A stretch of 30,920 nucleotides of DNA from NCBI GenBank assembly GCA_037385045.1, contig JARRNJ010000054.1, positions 1 through 30,920 on the forward strand, given 5' to 3'. This stretch comes from JARRNJ01 sp037385045. Lineage in GTDB: Bacteria; Pseudomonadota; Gammaproteobacteria; JASBUN01. The notes beneath the pieces are model-generated. The model saw nothing but the letters and a program-made list of their open reading frames with translations, did no database searches and was not told the origin of the DNA. The translations under genes and the position numbers were made by a program. Below are positions 14,571 to 22,823 of this stretch, piece by piece (within the stretch, counting starts at the first letter, position 1; each line of letters begins with the position of its first letter).

Positions 14571-15233
14571 ATGTCGCACCCTGAACCATCGCCAGGCAGC
14601 TACCGCAAGCCGCGGCGCGTGTCGCTGCCACTGGACGAAGCGGTGTTTCCGTGGCTGGGCCCGCTGCTGGACGCTTATCACCGGCTGGATCAGGGGGTGG
14701 CCGAGGGCATCCGGCGCGAGGAGAAGAGAGGCCGCACTCTGGCCTGCGCCAAGGGCTGCTCCAGCTGCTGCCGCACCCACAAGACCATACCGGTCTATCC
14801 CCTGGAACTGGTGGGCCTGACCTGGTATGCGGTGGAGAAGGTCGGCGAGCCCCTGCGCGGCGCGCTGAAGCAACAACTGCGGGCCCACCAAAGCGGAGAG
14901 CCATGCCCGTTTCTGGTCGACGGGATCTGCTCCGTGCACCCGTTGAGGCCCATGGCCTGCCGCCAATTCAATGTCTTCGGGCGCACCTGCGCCGATGGCG
15001 AGGACGCCTATTACAGCCGCCGCCGGGACGTGCTGACGCCGATCGCCAAATACACCAACGAGGCGCTCGCCGCCACTTTGCCGTTTTACGGCGTGGACGA
15101 TGCGGCCGAGCGCCGCCGCCTGGTCAAGTCGGGCGCCGTGCACCAACTGGCCAAAGTGTTGCAGGAATGCAGCTGGCGGTCCGTCGCCGACAGGATGGAC
15201 GACTTCGACCGGCGCAACCCGCCGCCCGAGTGA
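14571..15233 (+). CDS. YkgJ-family cysteine cluster protein
   Basis: The 220-residue soluble protein has the family's CxxxCxxCC signature as Cys59, Cys63, Cys66 and Cys67. Four more cysteines follow at 112 (PCPFLVDG), 120 (GICSVH), 130 (LRPMACRQFN) and 140. These residues are thought to bind zinc or an iron-sulphur cluster, and the family is otherwise uncharacterised. A TACAAT (14539-14544) lies 26 bases before the ATG and probably forms the -10. The gene is separated by about 100 bases from the following exported protein and is not obviously co-functional with it. Confidence 0.85.
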   Translation: MSHPEPSPGSYRKPRRVSLPLDEAVFPWLGPLLDAYHRLDQGVAEGIRREEKRGRTLACAKGCSSCCRTHKTIPVYPLELVGLTWYAVEKVGEPLRGALKQQLRAHQSGEPCPFLVDGICSVHPLRPMACRQFNVFGRTCADGEDAYYSRRRDVLTPIAKYTNEALAATLPFYGVDDAAERRRLVKSGAVHQLAKVLQECSWRSVADRMDDFDRRNPPPE

Positions 15234-15331
15234 TGGGCGGCCGCAGCGTTCGCCGCGGGTTTCATCTCAACCCCGGCGTCGGTCACACGTATATACTGAA
15301 AACAATGCGAAGCCGGCAGCCGGGGGCGGGA

Positions 15332-15823
15332 ATGATGGCTATCCAGCGGTGGGATCGTGCACTCCGGTACCTGTGCGTGGGGCTGATCGCCGCATCAGCG
15401 GTGTTGCCGCCACTGGCGAGCGCTGCGGAGTCCGCGCTGGCGGCGGTGAAGGTCGCCTTTCAGCGCTACCAGCGGCTCGAACGGACCTTCGACCCGGACC
15501 TGGCGGAACTCTACGCCGATGATGCCGTGGTATGGATGACGCGCCACCATCCCGACGGCCGCGTGGGCCAACTGAAGATCCCGGGCGCCATCTACCGGCA
15601 GTTCCTGCGCCAGAGCATGGCCGCGGCGCAGGCCCGGAGCGACTACAACGACTATACCGAGGTGCGCTACCGCGCCGAAGGGGACCGCGTGCGCGTGACC
15701 GCCGAGCGGCATTCTGTTTGGCGCAACTACCGCAGCCCCTATACCGCGCTCTGGAAGGAAGTCCGACCGGGCAGGTGGCGCATTGTCGAGGAGCGCCTGG
15801 TGCAGCAGGTTCCGCGCCGCTGA
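15332..15823 (+). CDS. Exported NTF2-like hypothetical protein
   Basis: The 163-residue product has a signal peptide (LRYLCVGLIAASAVLPPLASA, cleavage near residue 31). A domain follows that looks like an NTF2/SnoaL-like cone: FDPDLAELYADDAVVWMTRH, later YTEVRYRAEGDRVRVTAERH, then LWKEVRPGRWRIVEERLV. Such folds bind small ligands or act as minimal enzymes; nothing more specific can be said. GGGGGCGGG precedes two consecutive ATGs at 15332 and 15335; an upstream ATG at 15305 in the same frame has no signal. TATACT at 15292-15297 may be the -10, though too close to 15305 for that start to be used. Confidence 0.65.
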   Translation: MMAIQRWDRALRYLCVGLIAASAVLPPLASAAESALAAVKVAFQRYQRLERTFDPDLAELYADDAVVWMTRHHPDGRVGQLKIPGAIYRQFLRQSMAAAQARSDYNDYTEVRYRAEGDRVRVTAERHSVWRNYRSPYTALWKEVRPGRWRIVEERLVQQVPRR

Positions 15824-15838
15824 GCCGGGGGGCGGGGT

Positions 15839-15847
15839 TGGTATAAT
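15839..15847 (+). promoter_or_regulatory. Extended -10 promoter of cmoAB
   Basis: TGGTATAAT (15839-15847) is a perfect TATAAT with the TGn extension. No -35 is needed or evident. It lies 36 bases before the cmoA start codon. Confidence 0.6.
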
Positions 15848-15883
15848 CGCTCCGCTGCCGTCGGAACGACTCCAGGGCCGTTG

Positions 15884-16621
15884 ATGTCGAAGAAGCCACA
15901 CCGCGATTCCCTATACGCCCAGCGCCAGGACCACTTGGTCGACTTTGCGTTCGACGAGGCCGTGGCGCGGGTCTTCCCGGATATGATCCGCCGCTCGGTG
16001 CCCGGCTACGACACCCTGATTGCGCTGATCGGGCTGCTGGCGGCGCGCTATGCTCAGCCCGGCAGCCGCTGCTATGACCTCGGCTGCTCGCTGGGGGCGG
16101 TGACCCTGTCCATGCGCCGGCGCATCACCGTGCCGGGGTGCACCCTGGTCGCCGTGGACAATGCCGACGCCATGGTTGCGCACTGTCGCGACAGTGTGGC
16201 CGCCGATGGCGCCGGACTGCCGGTGGAGCTCAGTTGCGCCGACATTCGTGATGTCCCCGTTCGCCAGGCGTCGGTGGTGGTGCTCAATTTCACGCTCCAA
16301 TTCATCGAGCCCGAGCACCGGCTCGAGCTGTTGCGCCGCATCCACGGGGGCATGCTGCCGGGCGCGGCACTGATTCTGTCCGAGAAAATCGTCTTCGACG
16401 ATGCCCTGGAGCAGCGCCTTCAGGACGACCTGCACCGGGCGTTCAAACGTGCCAACGGCTACAGCGAGCTGGAGATCAGCCAGAAGCGCAACGCCCTGGA
16501 GAAGGTGCTGATTCCCGATACCCTGGAGCAGCACGATCAGCGCCTGCGCGAGGCCGGCTTCGGCTCCAGCCACGTGTGGTTTCAGGCCTTGAATTTTGCC
16601 TCCCTGCTGGCGCTGAAATGA
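15884..16621 (+). CDS. cmoA: Carboxy-S-adenosyl-L-methionine synthase
   Basis: CmoA uses prephenate to convert SAM to carboxy-SAM, the donor for 5-oxyacetic acid modification of wobble uridine 34 in tRNAs. The 245-residue product matches CmoA in length and motifs. It has an N-terminal FDEAVARVFPDMIRRSVPGY, SAM-binding CYDLGCSLGAVTLSMRR, and later LNFTLQFIEPEHR, SEKIVFDD and KRANGYSELEISQKRNALE. ATG 15884 is chosen over the adjacent TTG. Its stop overlaps cmoB by four bases (ATGA), the usual arrangement. An extended -10 promoter lies just upstream. Confidence 0.96.
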   Translation: MSKKPHRDSLYAQRQDHLVDFAFDEAVARVFPDMIRRSVPGYDTLIALIGLLAARYAQPGSRCYDLGCSLGAVTLSMRRRITVPGCTLVAVDNADAMVAHCRDSVAADGAGLPVELSCADIRDVPVRQASVVVLNFTLQFIEPEHRLELLRRIHGGMLPGAALILSEKIVFDDALEQRLQDDLHRAFKRANGYSELEISQKRNALEKVLIPDTLEQHDQRLREAGFGSSHVWFQALNFASLLALK

Positions 16622-17592
16622 TCGACTGGACCCCGGCCTGGCGGGCCATCGGCGCGACTGCGCTGCGTCCCTGGCAGGAAGCGATGTCGGCGCAAGTGGC
16701 GGCGGTCCTCGAACGCGCCGTTCACGGCGACCTGCCGCAGTGGCTGGCGGCGCTGGGAGCATTGCCGGAGGCCAGCGCCTCGTCGCTGGATCTCGACGCA
16801 GCCCGCGTGCGCATCGGGGCCGCGGCCGACTGCGACGACGTGACCCGGGCGCAACTCGAGGCCCTGCTGCGCCGCCTGCATCCCTGGCGCAAGGGGCCGT
16901 ACGAATTGTTCGGCATCGCCATCGAAACCGAATGGCGGTCGGACTGGAAATGGGCGCGGCTGGAGGAGCATATTGAGCCGCTGGCCGGGCGCTTGGTATT
17001 GGATGTGGGCTGCGGCAACGGTTACCACTGCTGGCGCATGGTCGGCGCCGGCGCGGCGTTGGCGCTGGGCATCGACCCGGGTTTGCGTTACGTGGTGCAG
17101 TTCCAGGCCTTGAAGCGTTTTGCCCCCCATGCCGCGGTGCATGTGCTGCCGCTGGCGCTGGAGCAGCTGCCGGCGCAAACGGGAGTATTCGACACGGTGT
17201 TTTCCATGGGCGTGCTCTACCACCGGCGCTCGCCCCTGGATCATCTGCTGGATCTGCGCGGCTGCCTTCGCCGCGGCGGCCAGCTGGTGCTCGAAACCCT
17301 GGTCGTGGAAGGCGACGCCGAGCGGGTGTTGGTGCCGGAAGGACGCTACGCGCGCATGCGCAACGTCTGGTTTTTGCCGTCCTGCGACGCGCTGCAGCGG
17401 TGGCTGCGGCGCTGCGGCTATGTCGACGTGCGCCTGGTCGACGTCACCCGCACCACGGTGGGCGAACAGCATTCCACCGATTGGATGACCTTCCAGTCGC
17501 TGGCCGATTTTCTCGACCCCGCCGATCCGACGCGCACCATCGAGGGGCTGCCGGCTCCCACCCGCGCCATTGTCGTCGCCACCGCCCCCTAG
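16618..17592 (+). CDS. cmoB: tRNA U34 carboxymethyltransferase
   Basis: CmoB transfers the carboxymethyl group of carboxy-SAM to 5-hydroxyuridine at tRNA position 34, giving cmo5U. That lets one tRNA read several synonymous codons. The 324-residue protein has the expected length and motifs: WRKGPYELFGIAIETEWRSD in the middle, then VLDVGCGNGYHCWRM, GIDPGLRYVVQFQAL, MGVLYHRRSPLDHL and MRNVWFLPSCDALQRWL. The ATG at 16618 overlaps the cmoA stop; upstream codons in the same frame belong to the cmoA overlap. Together the two genes form a complete two-gene operon. Confidence 0.96.
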   Translation: MIDWTPAWRAIGATALRPWQEAMSAQVAAVLERAVHGDLPQWLAALGALPEASASSLDLDAARVRIGAAADCDDVTRAQLEALLRRLHPWRKGPYELFGIAIETEWRSDWKWARLEEHIEPLAGRLVLDVGCGNGYHCWRMVGAGAALALGIDPGLRYVVQFQALKRFAPHAAVHVLPLALEQLPAQTGVFDTVFSMGVLYHRRSPLDHLLDLRGCLRRGGQLVLETLVVEGDAERVLVPEGRYARMRNVWFLPSCDALQRWLRRCGYVDVRLVDVTRTTVGEQHSTDWMTFQSLADFLDPADPTRTIEGLPAPTRAIVVATAP

Positions 17593-17631
17593 CCGTGTAA
17601 GCGCACCAGATTGCTCGACTAGGGGCCGCTC

Positions 17632-17680
17632 GCTCGTAGGGTGCGTTCGACGCCGCAAGGCGGCAACGCACCGCCCGGCC
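17632..17680. repeat. Dispersed GTAGGGTGCGTT...AACGCACC palindromic element
   Basis: GGTGCGTT (17640-17647) pairs with AACGCACC (17665-17672), and an inner stem GCCGC-aag-GCGGC (17652-17664) completes a hairpin. The string GTAGGGTGCGTT...AACGCACC is, from memory, a common intergenic repeat in many proteobacteria. It lies between cmoB and a lipoprotein gene and may also terminate cmoAB transcription, although no U-tract follows. Confidence 0.65.
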
Positions 17681-17809
17681 GAGAGGTCACAGCCAGCGGG
17701 CGGCACCTTTAAAACACCGCCGCGCCGGCTACAGTTGCCAATACCAAACCATACCAATACTCCCGCTGCCGCTGCATCGGTGCCGGGAACCAATCAGAGG
17801 GGATCGGTC

Positions 17810-18601
17810 ATGAAGCGTCTTTTCGTCGCGGTGCTGCTCGTGGCGGGCGGCCTGATCAGCGGCTGCGCCACGATCCACAAACAGCCGGTCGAATACCGTG
17901 CCAACGGCACGGTGCTCAAGGGCTATCTCGCCTATGACCCGAGCATCAAGGGCAAGCGCCCGGGCGTGCTGGTGGTGCATGAATGGTGGGGCCTGAACGA
18001 CTATGCGCGCCGGCGCGCCGATATGCTGGCGAAGCTCGGCTACACGGCGTTGGCCGTGGACATGTACGGCGACGGCCGCCAGGCCCGCCACCCGGACGAA
18101 GCGGGCAAATTCGCCGGCCAGGTGCGCAAGAACATGGGCCTGGCCAAGGCGCGGTTCATGGCCGCGTACGATCTGCTGCGGGCCCAGCCCACGGTGGATC
18201 CCGATCGCATCGCCGCGATCGGCTATTGTTTCGGCGGCGGCGTGGTGCTGGAGATGGCCCGCCGCGGCGTGCCCCTGGACGCCGTGGTCAGTTTCCACGG
18301 CTCCCTGGCGCCGGTGCAGCCCGCGCAGCCGGGCATGGTCAAAGCGAAACTGCTGGTGTTGACCGGGGGCGCCGACAAGTTCGTGCCGCCGGAGCAGGTG
18401 GCGAAGTTCCGCCGGGAGATGGATCAGGCCGGAGCCGATTACCGGGTCGTCGTTTACCCGGGTGCCCTGCACAGCTTCACCAATCCGCAGGCGGATGCCT
18501 ACGGCAAGACGTTCAATCTGCCACTGGCCTACAATGCCGAAGCAGACCAGGCATCATGGCAGGCCATGCAGCAACTGTTCAAGCAAGTATTCGCGCCCTG
18601 A
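17810..18601 (+). CDS. Lipoprotein of the dienelactone hydrolase family
   Basis: The 263-residue product has a lipoprotein signal peptide with lipobox LISGC (Cys19), then an alpha/beta-hydrolase of the dienelactone hydrolase family. The Cys-His-Asp triad is recognisable: nucleophile Cys140 in GYCFGGG, Asp189 in GGADKFVPPEQ and His221 in LHSFTNP. HEWWGLNDY near 57-65 carries the conserved Glu. Dienelactone hydrolases open lactone rings in aromatic degradation, but membrane-tethered relatives are of unknown substrate. Here no aromatic catabolic genes accompany it, so a general envelope esterase is as likely. ATG 17810 follows AGAGGGGA. An upstream extension of the frame is not coding. Confidence 0.85.
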   Translation: MKRLFVAVLLVAGGLISGCATIHKQPVEYRANGTVLKGYLAYDPSIKGKRPGVLVVHEWWGLNDYARRRADMLAKLGYTALAVDMYGDGRQARHPDEAGKFAGQVRKNMGLAKARFMAAYDLLRAQPTVDPDRIAAIGYCFGGGVVLEMARRGVPLDAVVSFHGSLAPVQPAQPGMVKAKLLVLTGGADKFVPPEQVAKFRREMDQAGADYRVVVYPGALHSFTNPQADAYGKTFNLPLAYNAEADQASWQAMQQLFKQVFAP

Positions 18602-18625
18602 GGCGCGGCGCCGGGAGGCAGCAGC

Positions 18626-19342
18626 ATGAAACACGACCCGCCGGTTGCGGTGGTGGCAGGCATCGGCCCGGGGCTGGGCGCCGCGTTGGTGCGGCGCCTG
18701 AGCGCGGACGGCTACGCGGTGGCCGGCCTGGCGCGCCAGACCGAGTTCGCCCGCCAGCTGGCGGGCGAAGTGTCCGCTAGCGCCGGGTCGCTGGCGCCGT
18801 TCGCCTGCGATGTCAGCGACCCGGAGCAGGTGCGGCGCAGCTTCGCCGATATCCGCCGGCAACTGGGGCGGCCGGCAGTGCTCATTTACAATGCCGGTGC
18901 GTTCGCCCGTGGGGCGCTGACCGATACCCCCGTGGAGGAATTCGACCGGTTGTGGTCGGTGAACTGCCGCGGCGCATTCCTGTGTGCCCGTGAAGCGGTA
19001 CCGGACATGCTGGCCGCCGGCAGCGGGACCATACTGTTCACCGGGGCCACCGCCGCGGTGAAGCCCGGCGCCGACTTTTCCGCGTTCGGTTCCAGCAAGT
19101 TCGCCTTGCGCGGCCTTGCCCAGGGTATGGCCCGGGAGCTGGCGCCCCAGGGTATCCACGTCGCCCATGTGATCATCGACGGTGTGATCTGGACGCCGCG
19201 CACCCGCGAGATGGCCGGCGTCACGGCAGCCAACACCCTGGAGCCGGACGCCATCGCCGAAACCTACCTGCAATTGATCCGCCAGCACCGCTCGGCGTGG
19301 ACCTGGGAACTGGACCTGCGCCCCGACGTGGAGCCGTTCTGA
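18626..19342 (+). CDS. Atypical short-chain dehydrogenase/reductase lacking catalytic Tyr and Ser
   Basis: The 238-residue protein has an SDR Rossmann fold with a modified nucleotide loop GIGPGLG (12-18), the NAG segment (89-91) and the Asn of VNCRGAF (Asn113). At the active site the YxxxK motif is Phe154-Gly-Ser-Ser-Lys158, and position 141, thirteen residues before it and normally Ser, is Ala. The proton-relay residues are therefore changed. I recall other SDRs with a FxxxK motif in bacteria, so this may be an established subgroup with a binding or different catalytic role. ATG 18626 has GGGAGG upstream. The gene begins 24 bases after the hydrolase lipoprotein, probably in one transcript. 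Confidence 0.82.
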   Translation: MKHDPPVAVVAGIGPGLGAALVRRLSADGYAVAGLARQTEFARQLAGEVSASAGSLAPFACDVSDPEQVRRSFADIRRQLGRPAVLIYNAGAFARGALTDTPVEEFDRLWSVNCRGAFLCAREAVPDMLAAGSGTILFTGATAAVKPGADFSAFGSSKFALRGLAQGMARELAPQGIHVAHVIIDGVIWTPRTREMAGVTAANTLEPDAIAETYLQLIRQHRSAWTWELDLRPDVEPF

Positions 19343-19452
19343 ATCCGCGGCGGCGTTTACCATATCGCGCCGGCGACCGGTAGCCCTGTATCGCTCCGCG
19401 CCCTTTGCTAAACTGCGCCGCGTGTTGACCGGCCGTAATCCGGAGTACCCCC

Positions 19453-21783
19453 ATGAACATCCTGCAGCGTATCGCCGACGATCTGTCGGTGAAGTTTTCG
19501 CAAGTGGAGGCCGCCGTCGGGCTGTTGGACGACGGCGCCACGGTGCCGTTCGTCGCCCGTTACCGCAAGGAAGCCACCGGCGGACTCGACGACACGCAGC
19601 TGCGCACCCTGGAGGAGCGGCTCGGTTATCTGCGCGAGCTTGAGGAGCGCCGCACCACGGTACTCGGCAGCATCGCCGATCAGGGCAAGCTCACGGACGA
19701 TTTGAAAAAGGCGATTCTCGACGCCGACACCAAGACCCGCCTTGAAGACCTGTACCTGCCGTACAAGCCCAAGCGCCGGACCAAGGCGCAGATTGCCCGC
19801 GAAGCGGGCATCGAGCCCCTGTTGGATCGGTTGCTTAGCGACGACTCGGCCGGCAGCGACCCGCAGGCGCTGGCGGACGGTTACCTCAATGCGGAGCAGG
19901 GCTTTGCCGATGCCAAGGCGGTGCTCGACGGTGCCCGGCAGATTTTCATGGAACGGGCCGCGGAGCAGGCGGACCTGGTCGGCCGCCTGCGTGAGCACGT
20001 CTGGGAGCACGGCGTGCTGCAGTCGCGCATGGTCGACGGCCAGGAGCAGGCAGGCGCCAAGTACGCCGATTACTTCGACTACCAGGAGCCCATCAAGGGC
20101 GTTCCCTCCCACCGCGCCCTGGCCCTGTTCCGCGGCCGCAAGGAACAGGCGCTGCGGCTCAAGCTGTGGGTGCCCGGCCAGGACGACAAGGACGCGCAGC
20201 AGGTGCTGGGAGCCTGCGAGGCGATGATCGCCCGCCACTTCGGCATCGAGGCGCGGGGCGGCCAGGTCGGCGCATGGCTGCTGGAGTCGGTGCGCTGGTC
20301 CTGGAGCGTCAAGCTGGCCATGCACATCGAGCTGGAGTCGATGTCGCGGCTGCGGGAGCGGGCCGAGGAAGAGGCGATCCGCGTGTTCGGCGAGAACCTG
20401 CGCGACCTGCTGCTGGCGGCACCCGCCGGGCCCCGGGCCACGATGGGGCTCGATCCGGGGCTGCGCACCGGCGTCAAGGTGGCGGTGGTGGACGCCACCG
20501 GGAAGCTGGTCGCCACCGACACCATCTACCCTCACGCGCCCAGGAACCAATGGGACCAAGCCATCGCCACCCTGGCGGCGCTGGTGGCCGAGCACCGGGT
20601 CGAACTGATCAGCATCGGCAACGGCACCGCGTCGCGGGAGACCGACCGCCTGGTGGCGGACCTGATCAAGCGCCATCCGCAGCCGGGCCTGCGCTCGCTG
20701 GTGGTGAGCGAGGCCGGCGCCTCGGTGTATTCGGCGTCGGAAACCGCCGCGCGGGAGTTCCCGCAGCTGGACGTGTCGCTGCGCGGCGCCGTTTCCATCG
20801 CCCGGCGTTTGCAGGATCCCCTGGCCGAGCTGGTGAAAATCGAACCCAAGTCCATCGGCGTCGGCCAGTATCAGCACGACGTCAGCCAAGTGCGTCTGGC
20901 CCGCACCCTGGACGCCGTGGTGGAGGACTGCGTGAACGCGGTGGGCGTGGACGTGAACACCGCCTCGGCGCCGCTGCTGGCTCGGGTCGCCGGGCTGTCG
21001 GCGGCGCTGGCCGACAACGTGGTCGGCTGGCGCGACCAGCACGGCGCCTTTCAGAGCCGCGACCAGCTGCTGGCAGTGCCGCGCCTCGGACCCAAGGCGT
21101 TTCAGCAGGCCGCAGGTTTCCTGCGCATCGCCAACGGCAGCAATCCGCTGGACGCCTCGGCGGTGCATCCGGAAGCCTATCCGGTGGTGGAGCGGATTCT
21201 TGCCGCCAGCGGCCGCGACATGGGGCGGATCATCGGCGACAGGGCCTTTCTCCACACACTGGCCGCCAACGACTTCACCGACGAGCGCTTCGGCGAACCC
21301 ACGGTGCGGGATATCATCGCCGAGCTGGAAAAGCCCGGGCGCGATCCGCGGCCGGAGTTCCGCACCGCCAGCTTCAAGGAAGGGATCGAACAGTTGTCGG
21401 ACCTGGAGCCGGGCATGGTGCTGGAGGGCGTAGTCACCAATGTCACGAATTTCGGTGCGTTCGTGGACATCGGCGTGCACCAGGACGGCCTGGTCCACGT
21501 CTCGGCCCTGGCGGAGAAATTCGTCAAGGACCCGCGCGAAGTCGTGAAGGCCGGCGACGTGGTCAAGGTCAAGGTGATGACCGTGGATCTGCGGCGTAAA
21601 CGGGCCGGCCTGTCCATGCGCCTCACCGACGTGCCCGGCGAAGACGGCAGGCCGCGGCGCAGCGAGCCGCGGCTGGCGCGCGGCAAGTCCAACCAGGGCC
21701 GCAGCGCGCGCAAGGACGCGGCCAAGGGCGCGGCACAACCCCCGACCGCCATGGCCGAGGCGTTCGCGCGGCTCAAGCGCTGA
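19453..21783 (+). CDS. tex: RNA-binding transcriptional accessory protein Tex
   Basis: The 776-residue protein has the complete Tex architecture. An N-terminal helical domain opens with QRIADDLSVKFSQVEAAVGL followed by LDDGATVPFVARYRKEATGG. A YqgF/RuvC-like domain begins near residue 330 (MGLDPGLRTGVKVAVVD). Helix-hairpin-helix repeats lie near 500-560 (LARVAGLSAALADNVV, LLAVPRLGPKAFQQAAGF). An S1 RNA-binding domain covers about 652-722 (GMVLEGVVTNVTNFGAFVDI, then GLVHVSAL). Tex binds nucleic acid and influences transcription and toxin or stress gene expression. The tail (725-776) is Arg/Lys-rich, ending FARLKR. ATG 19453 follows GGAG. The gene appears monocistronic. Confidence 0.96.
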   Translation: MNILQRIADDLSVKFSQVEAAVGLLDDGATVPFVARYRKEATGGLDDTQLRTLEERLGYLRELEERRTTVLGSIADQGKLTDDLKKAILDADTKTRLEDLYLPYKPKRRTKAQIAREAGIEPLLDRLLSDDSAGSDPQALADGYLNAEQGFADAKAVLDGARQIFMERAAEQADLVGRLREHVWEHGVLQSRMVDGQEQAGAKYADYFDYQEPIKGVPSHRALALFRGRKEQALRLKLWVPGQDDKDAQQVLGACEAMIARHFGIEARGGQVGAWLLESVRWSWSVKLAMHIELESMSRLRERAEEEAIRVFGENLRDLLLAAPAGPRATMGLDPGLRTGVKVAVVDATGKLVATDTIYPHAPRNQWDQAIATLAALVAEHRVELISIGNGTASRETDRLVADLIKRHPQPGLRSLVVSEAGASVYSASETAAREFPQLDVSLRGAVSIARRLQDPLAELVKIEPKSIGVGQYQHDVSQVRLARTLDAVVEDCVNAVGVDVNTASAPLLARVAGLSAALADNVVGWRDQHGAFQSRDQLLAVPRLGPKAFQQAAGFLRIANGSNPLDASAVHPEAYPVVERILAASGRDMGRIIGDRAFLHTLAANDFTDERFGEPTVRDIIAELEKPGRDPRPEFRTASFKEGIEQLSDLEPGMVLEGVVTNVTNFGAFVDIGVHQDGLVHVSALAEKFVKDPREVVKAGDVVKVKVMTVDLRRKRAGLSMRLTDVPGEDGRPRRSEPRLARGKSNQGRSARKDAAKGAAQPPTAMAEAFARLKR

Positions 21784-21892
21784 ACGACGGGAACTGCTGG
21801 TTGCCAGCGCGTGTCTATGTATGCAACAGATCGTGCGTTTCCGGCCGGCCTCGTGCCGGCCTCAACCCCAGTTTCACCGGAGGTGTCTTCCC

Positions 21893-22120
21893 ATGTACAA
21901 GACACTCTTAGCCATCGTTGCCGTGTCGGCGCTGACGGCCGGCTGTGCGCGCACCGCCGTGTACTACAGCAAACATACCCGGGATGCCCAGCAGAAGCTG
22001 ACTGCATGTGTGCAGAGCGCCCGCCCGGACAGCCCGGGGTGCGAAGCGGCGGCCGCCGGCTTCCACCGGGTGCTGATGGCCAAGGCGACGCAGGTGCTGA
22101 AGCGCAACGAACAGCCGTGA
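21893..22120 (+). CDS. Small lipoprotein, EexN-like
   Basis: The 75-residue product has a lipoprotein signal peptide with lipobox LTAGC (Cys18) and a 57-residue mature part containing Cys39 and Cys49 (TACVQSARPDSPGCEAA). The general form, a short lipoprotein with a 'C...C' pair, recalls the EexN family of entry-exclusion-like lipoproteins, but the similarity is not strong and no conjugation genes are nearby. ATG 21893 has GGAGGTG eight bases upstream. It is the first gene after tex, with a gap of about 110 bases. Confidence 0.7.
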   Translation: MYKTLLAIVAVSALTAGCARTAVYYSKHTRDAQQKLTACVQSARPDSPGCEAAAAGFHRVLMAKATQVLKRNEQP

Positions 22121-22136
22121 AGGCTCAAGGTCGCGC

Positions 22137-22578
22137 CTGCCGCGATTGCGCAATGTCCGGCGGAATTTCGATGGTCTCCCCGTGGCGCAGCACCCGGAAC
22201 GCGTCCAGCGGCAACCCCTTGCGCTGCAGGCCCTCGGACGAAAGTACCCCAGTGAATGGCGACGGAGCGGCGCGCGCCGACATCGCGGTGAATCTGCACC
22301 GCTTCTTCGGACGCGATATGGTGGTTGGCCATGAACCAGCGCGGCTCATAGGCGCCTATGGGAATCGCAGTGGTCGTGGGAGATCAGCACCACATGGACC
22401 GGCGGCAGTTCGTGCAGCGCCACGCCGGGTGGGGCCACGCGCCGTGGGCCGGCCCATTGCACCGCCGAGGTGCTGCAGGCGCCAGCGCAACAGGTCAAAC
22501 AGCCCGGGGCCCGACGGCGCGTGAATGTTGGGAAGGCCGCGGGCATCGTGGTGCGGCCGGTCCGCAGTGTCGCCGATG
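22137..22578 (-). pseudogene. Decayed MBL-fold metallohydrolase (NAPE-PLD-like)
   Basis: Four pieces of one metallo-beta-lactamase-fold protein can be read in order on the minus strand, but in different frames. They are an N-terminal PHHDARGLPNIH...GLFDLLRWRL, then WAGPRRVAPPGVALHELPPV followed by HVVLISHDHCD, then PIGAYEPRWFMANHHIASEE followed by AVQIHRDVGARRSVAIHWGTF, and finally SSEGLQRKGLPLDAFRVLRH. In intact N-acyl phosphatidylethanolamine phospholipase D-like proteins about 50 residues separate the first two pieces and about 100 the next two. So two internal deletions and at least three frame changes have occurred. The metal-binding HxHxD(H) motif is broken after HDHCD. Confidence 0.75.
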
Positions 22579-22823
22579 CCCGGCGGGCGCACTACACTGC
22601 TCGACAGGTGCGGTCGTCTTCGCATTGCGCACGGTCCTCATTTGCGCTGGCGTCCGAATCGCCGCCGCCGGACGTTGACCCCCGGCCCCGGCCCTGGCGC
22701 GGCGGCGGCCGGTCTGCGATCCTGCAAGTTGTGACTCCTGCATCGCAGTCTGTCCGCAGCGGCGCGGGGCCGCCCGGACCGGGACCGCGGAGTCGCTGAC
22801 AAGCGTGTGGAGAGGCGGAAATC

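Noticed and set aside
14651..15331. Long N-terminal extension of the NTF2-like gene across the YkgJ gene
   Set aside because: The extension is the +2 frame of the YkgJ gene; the signal peptide and ribosome site place the start at 15332.
19408..21738. A 776-codon minus-strand frame opposite tex
   Set aside because: Antisense shadow of tex caused by high third-position GC; no recognisable motif.
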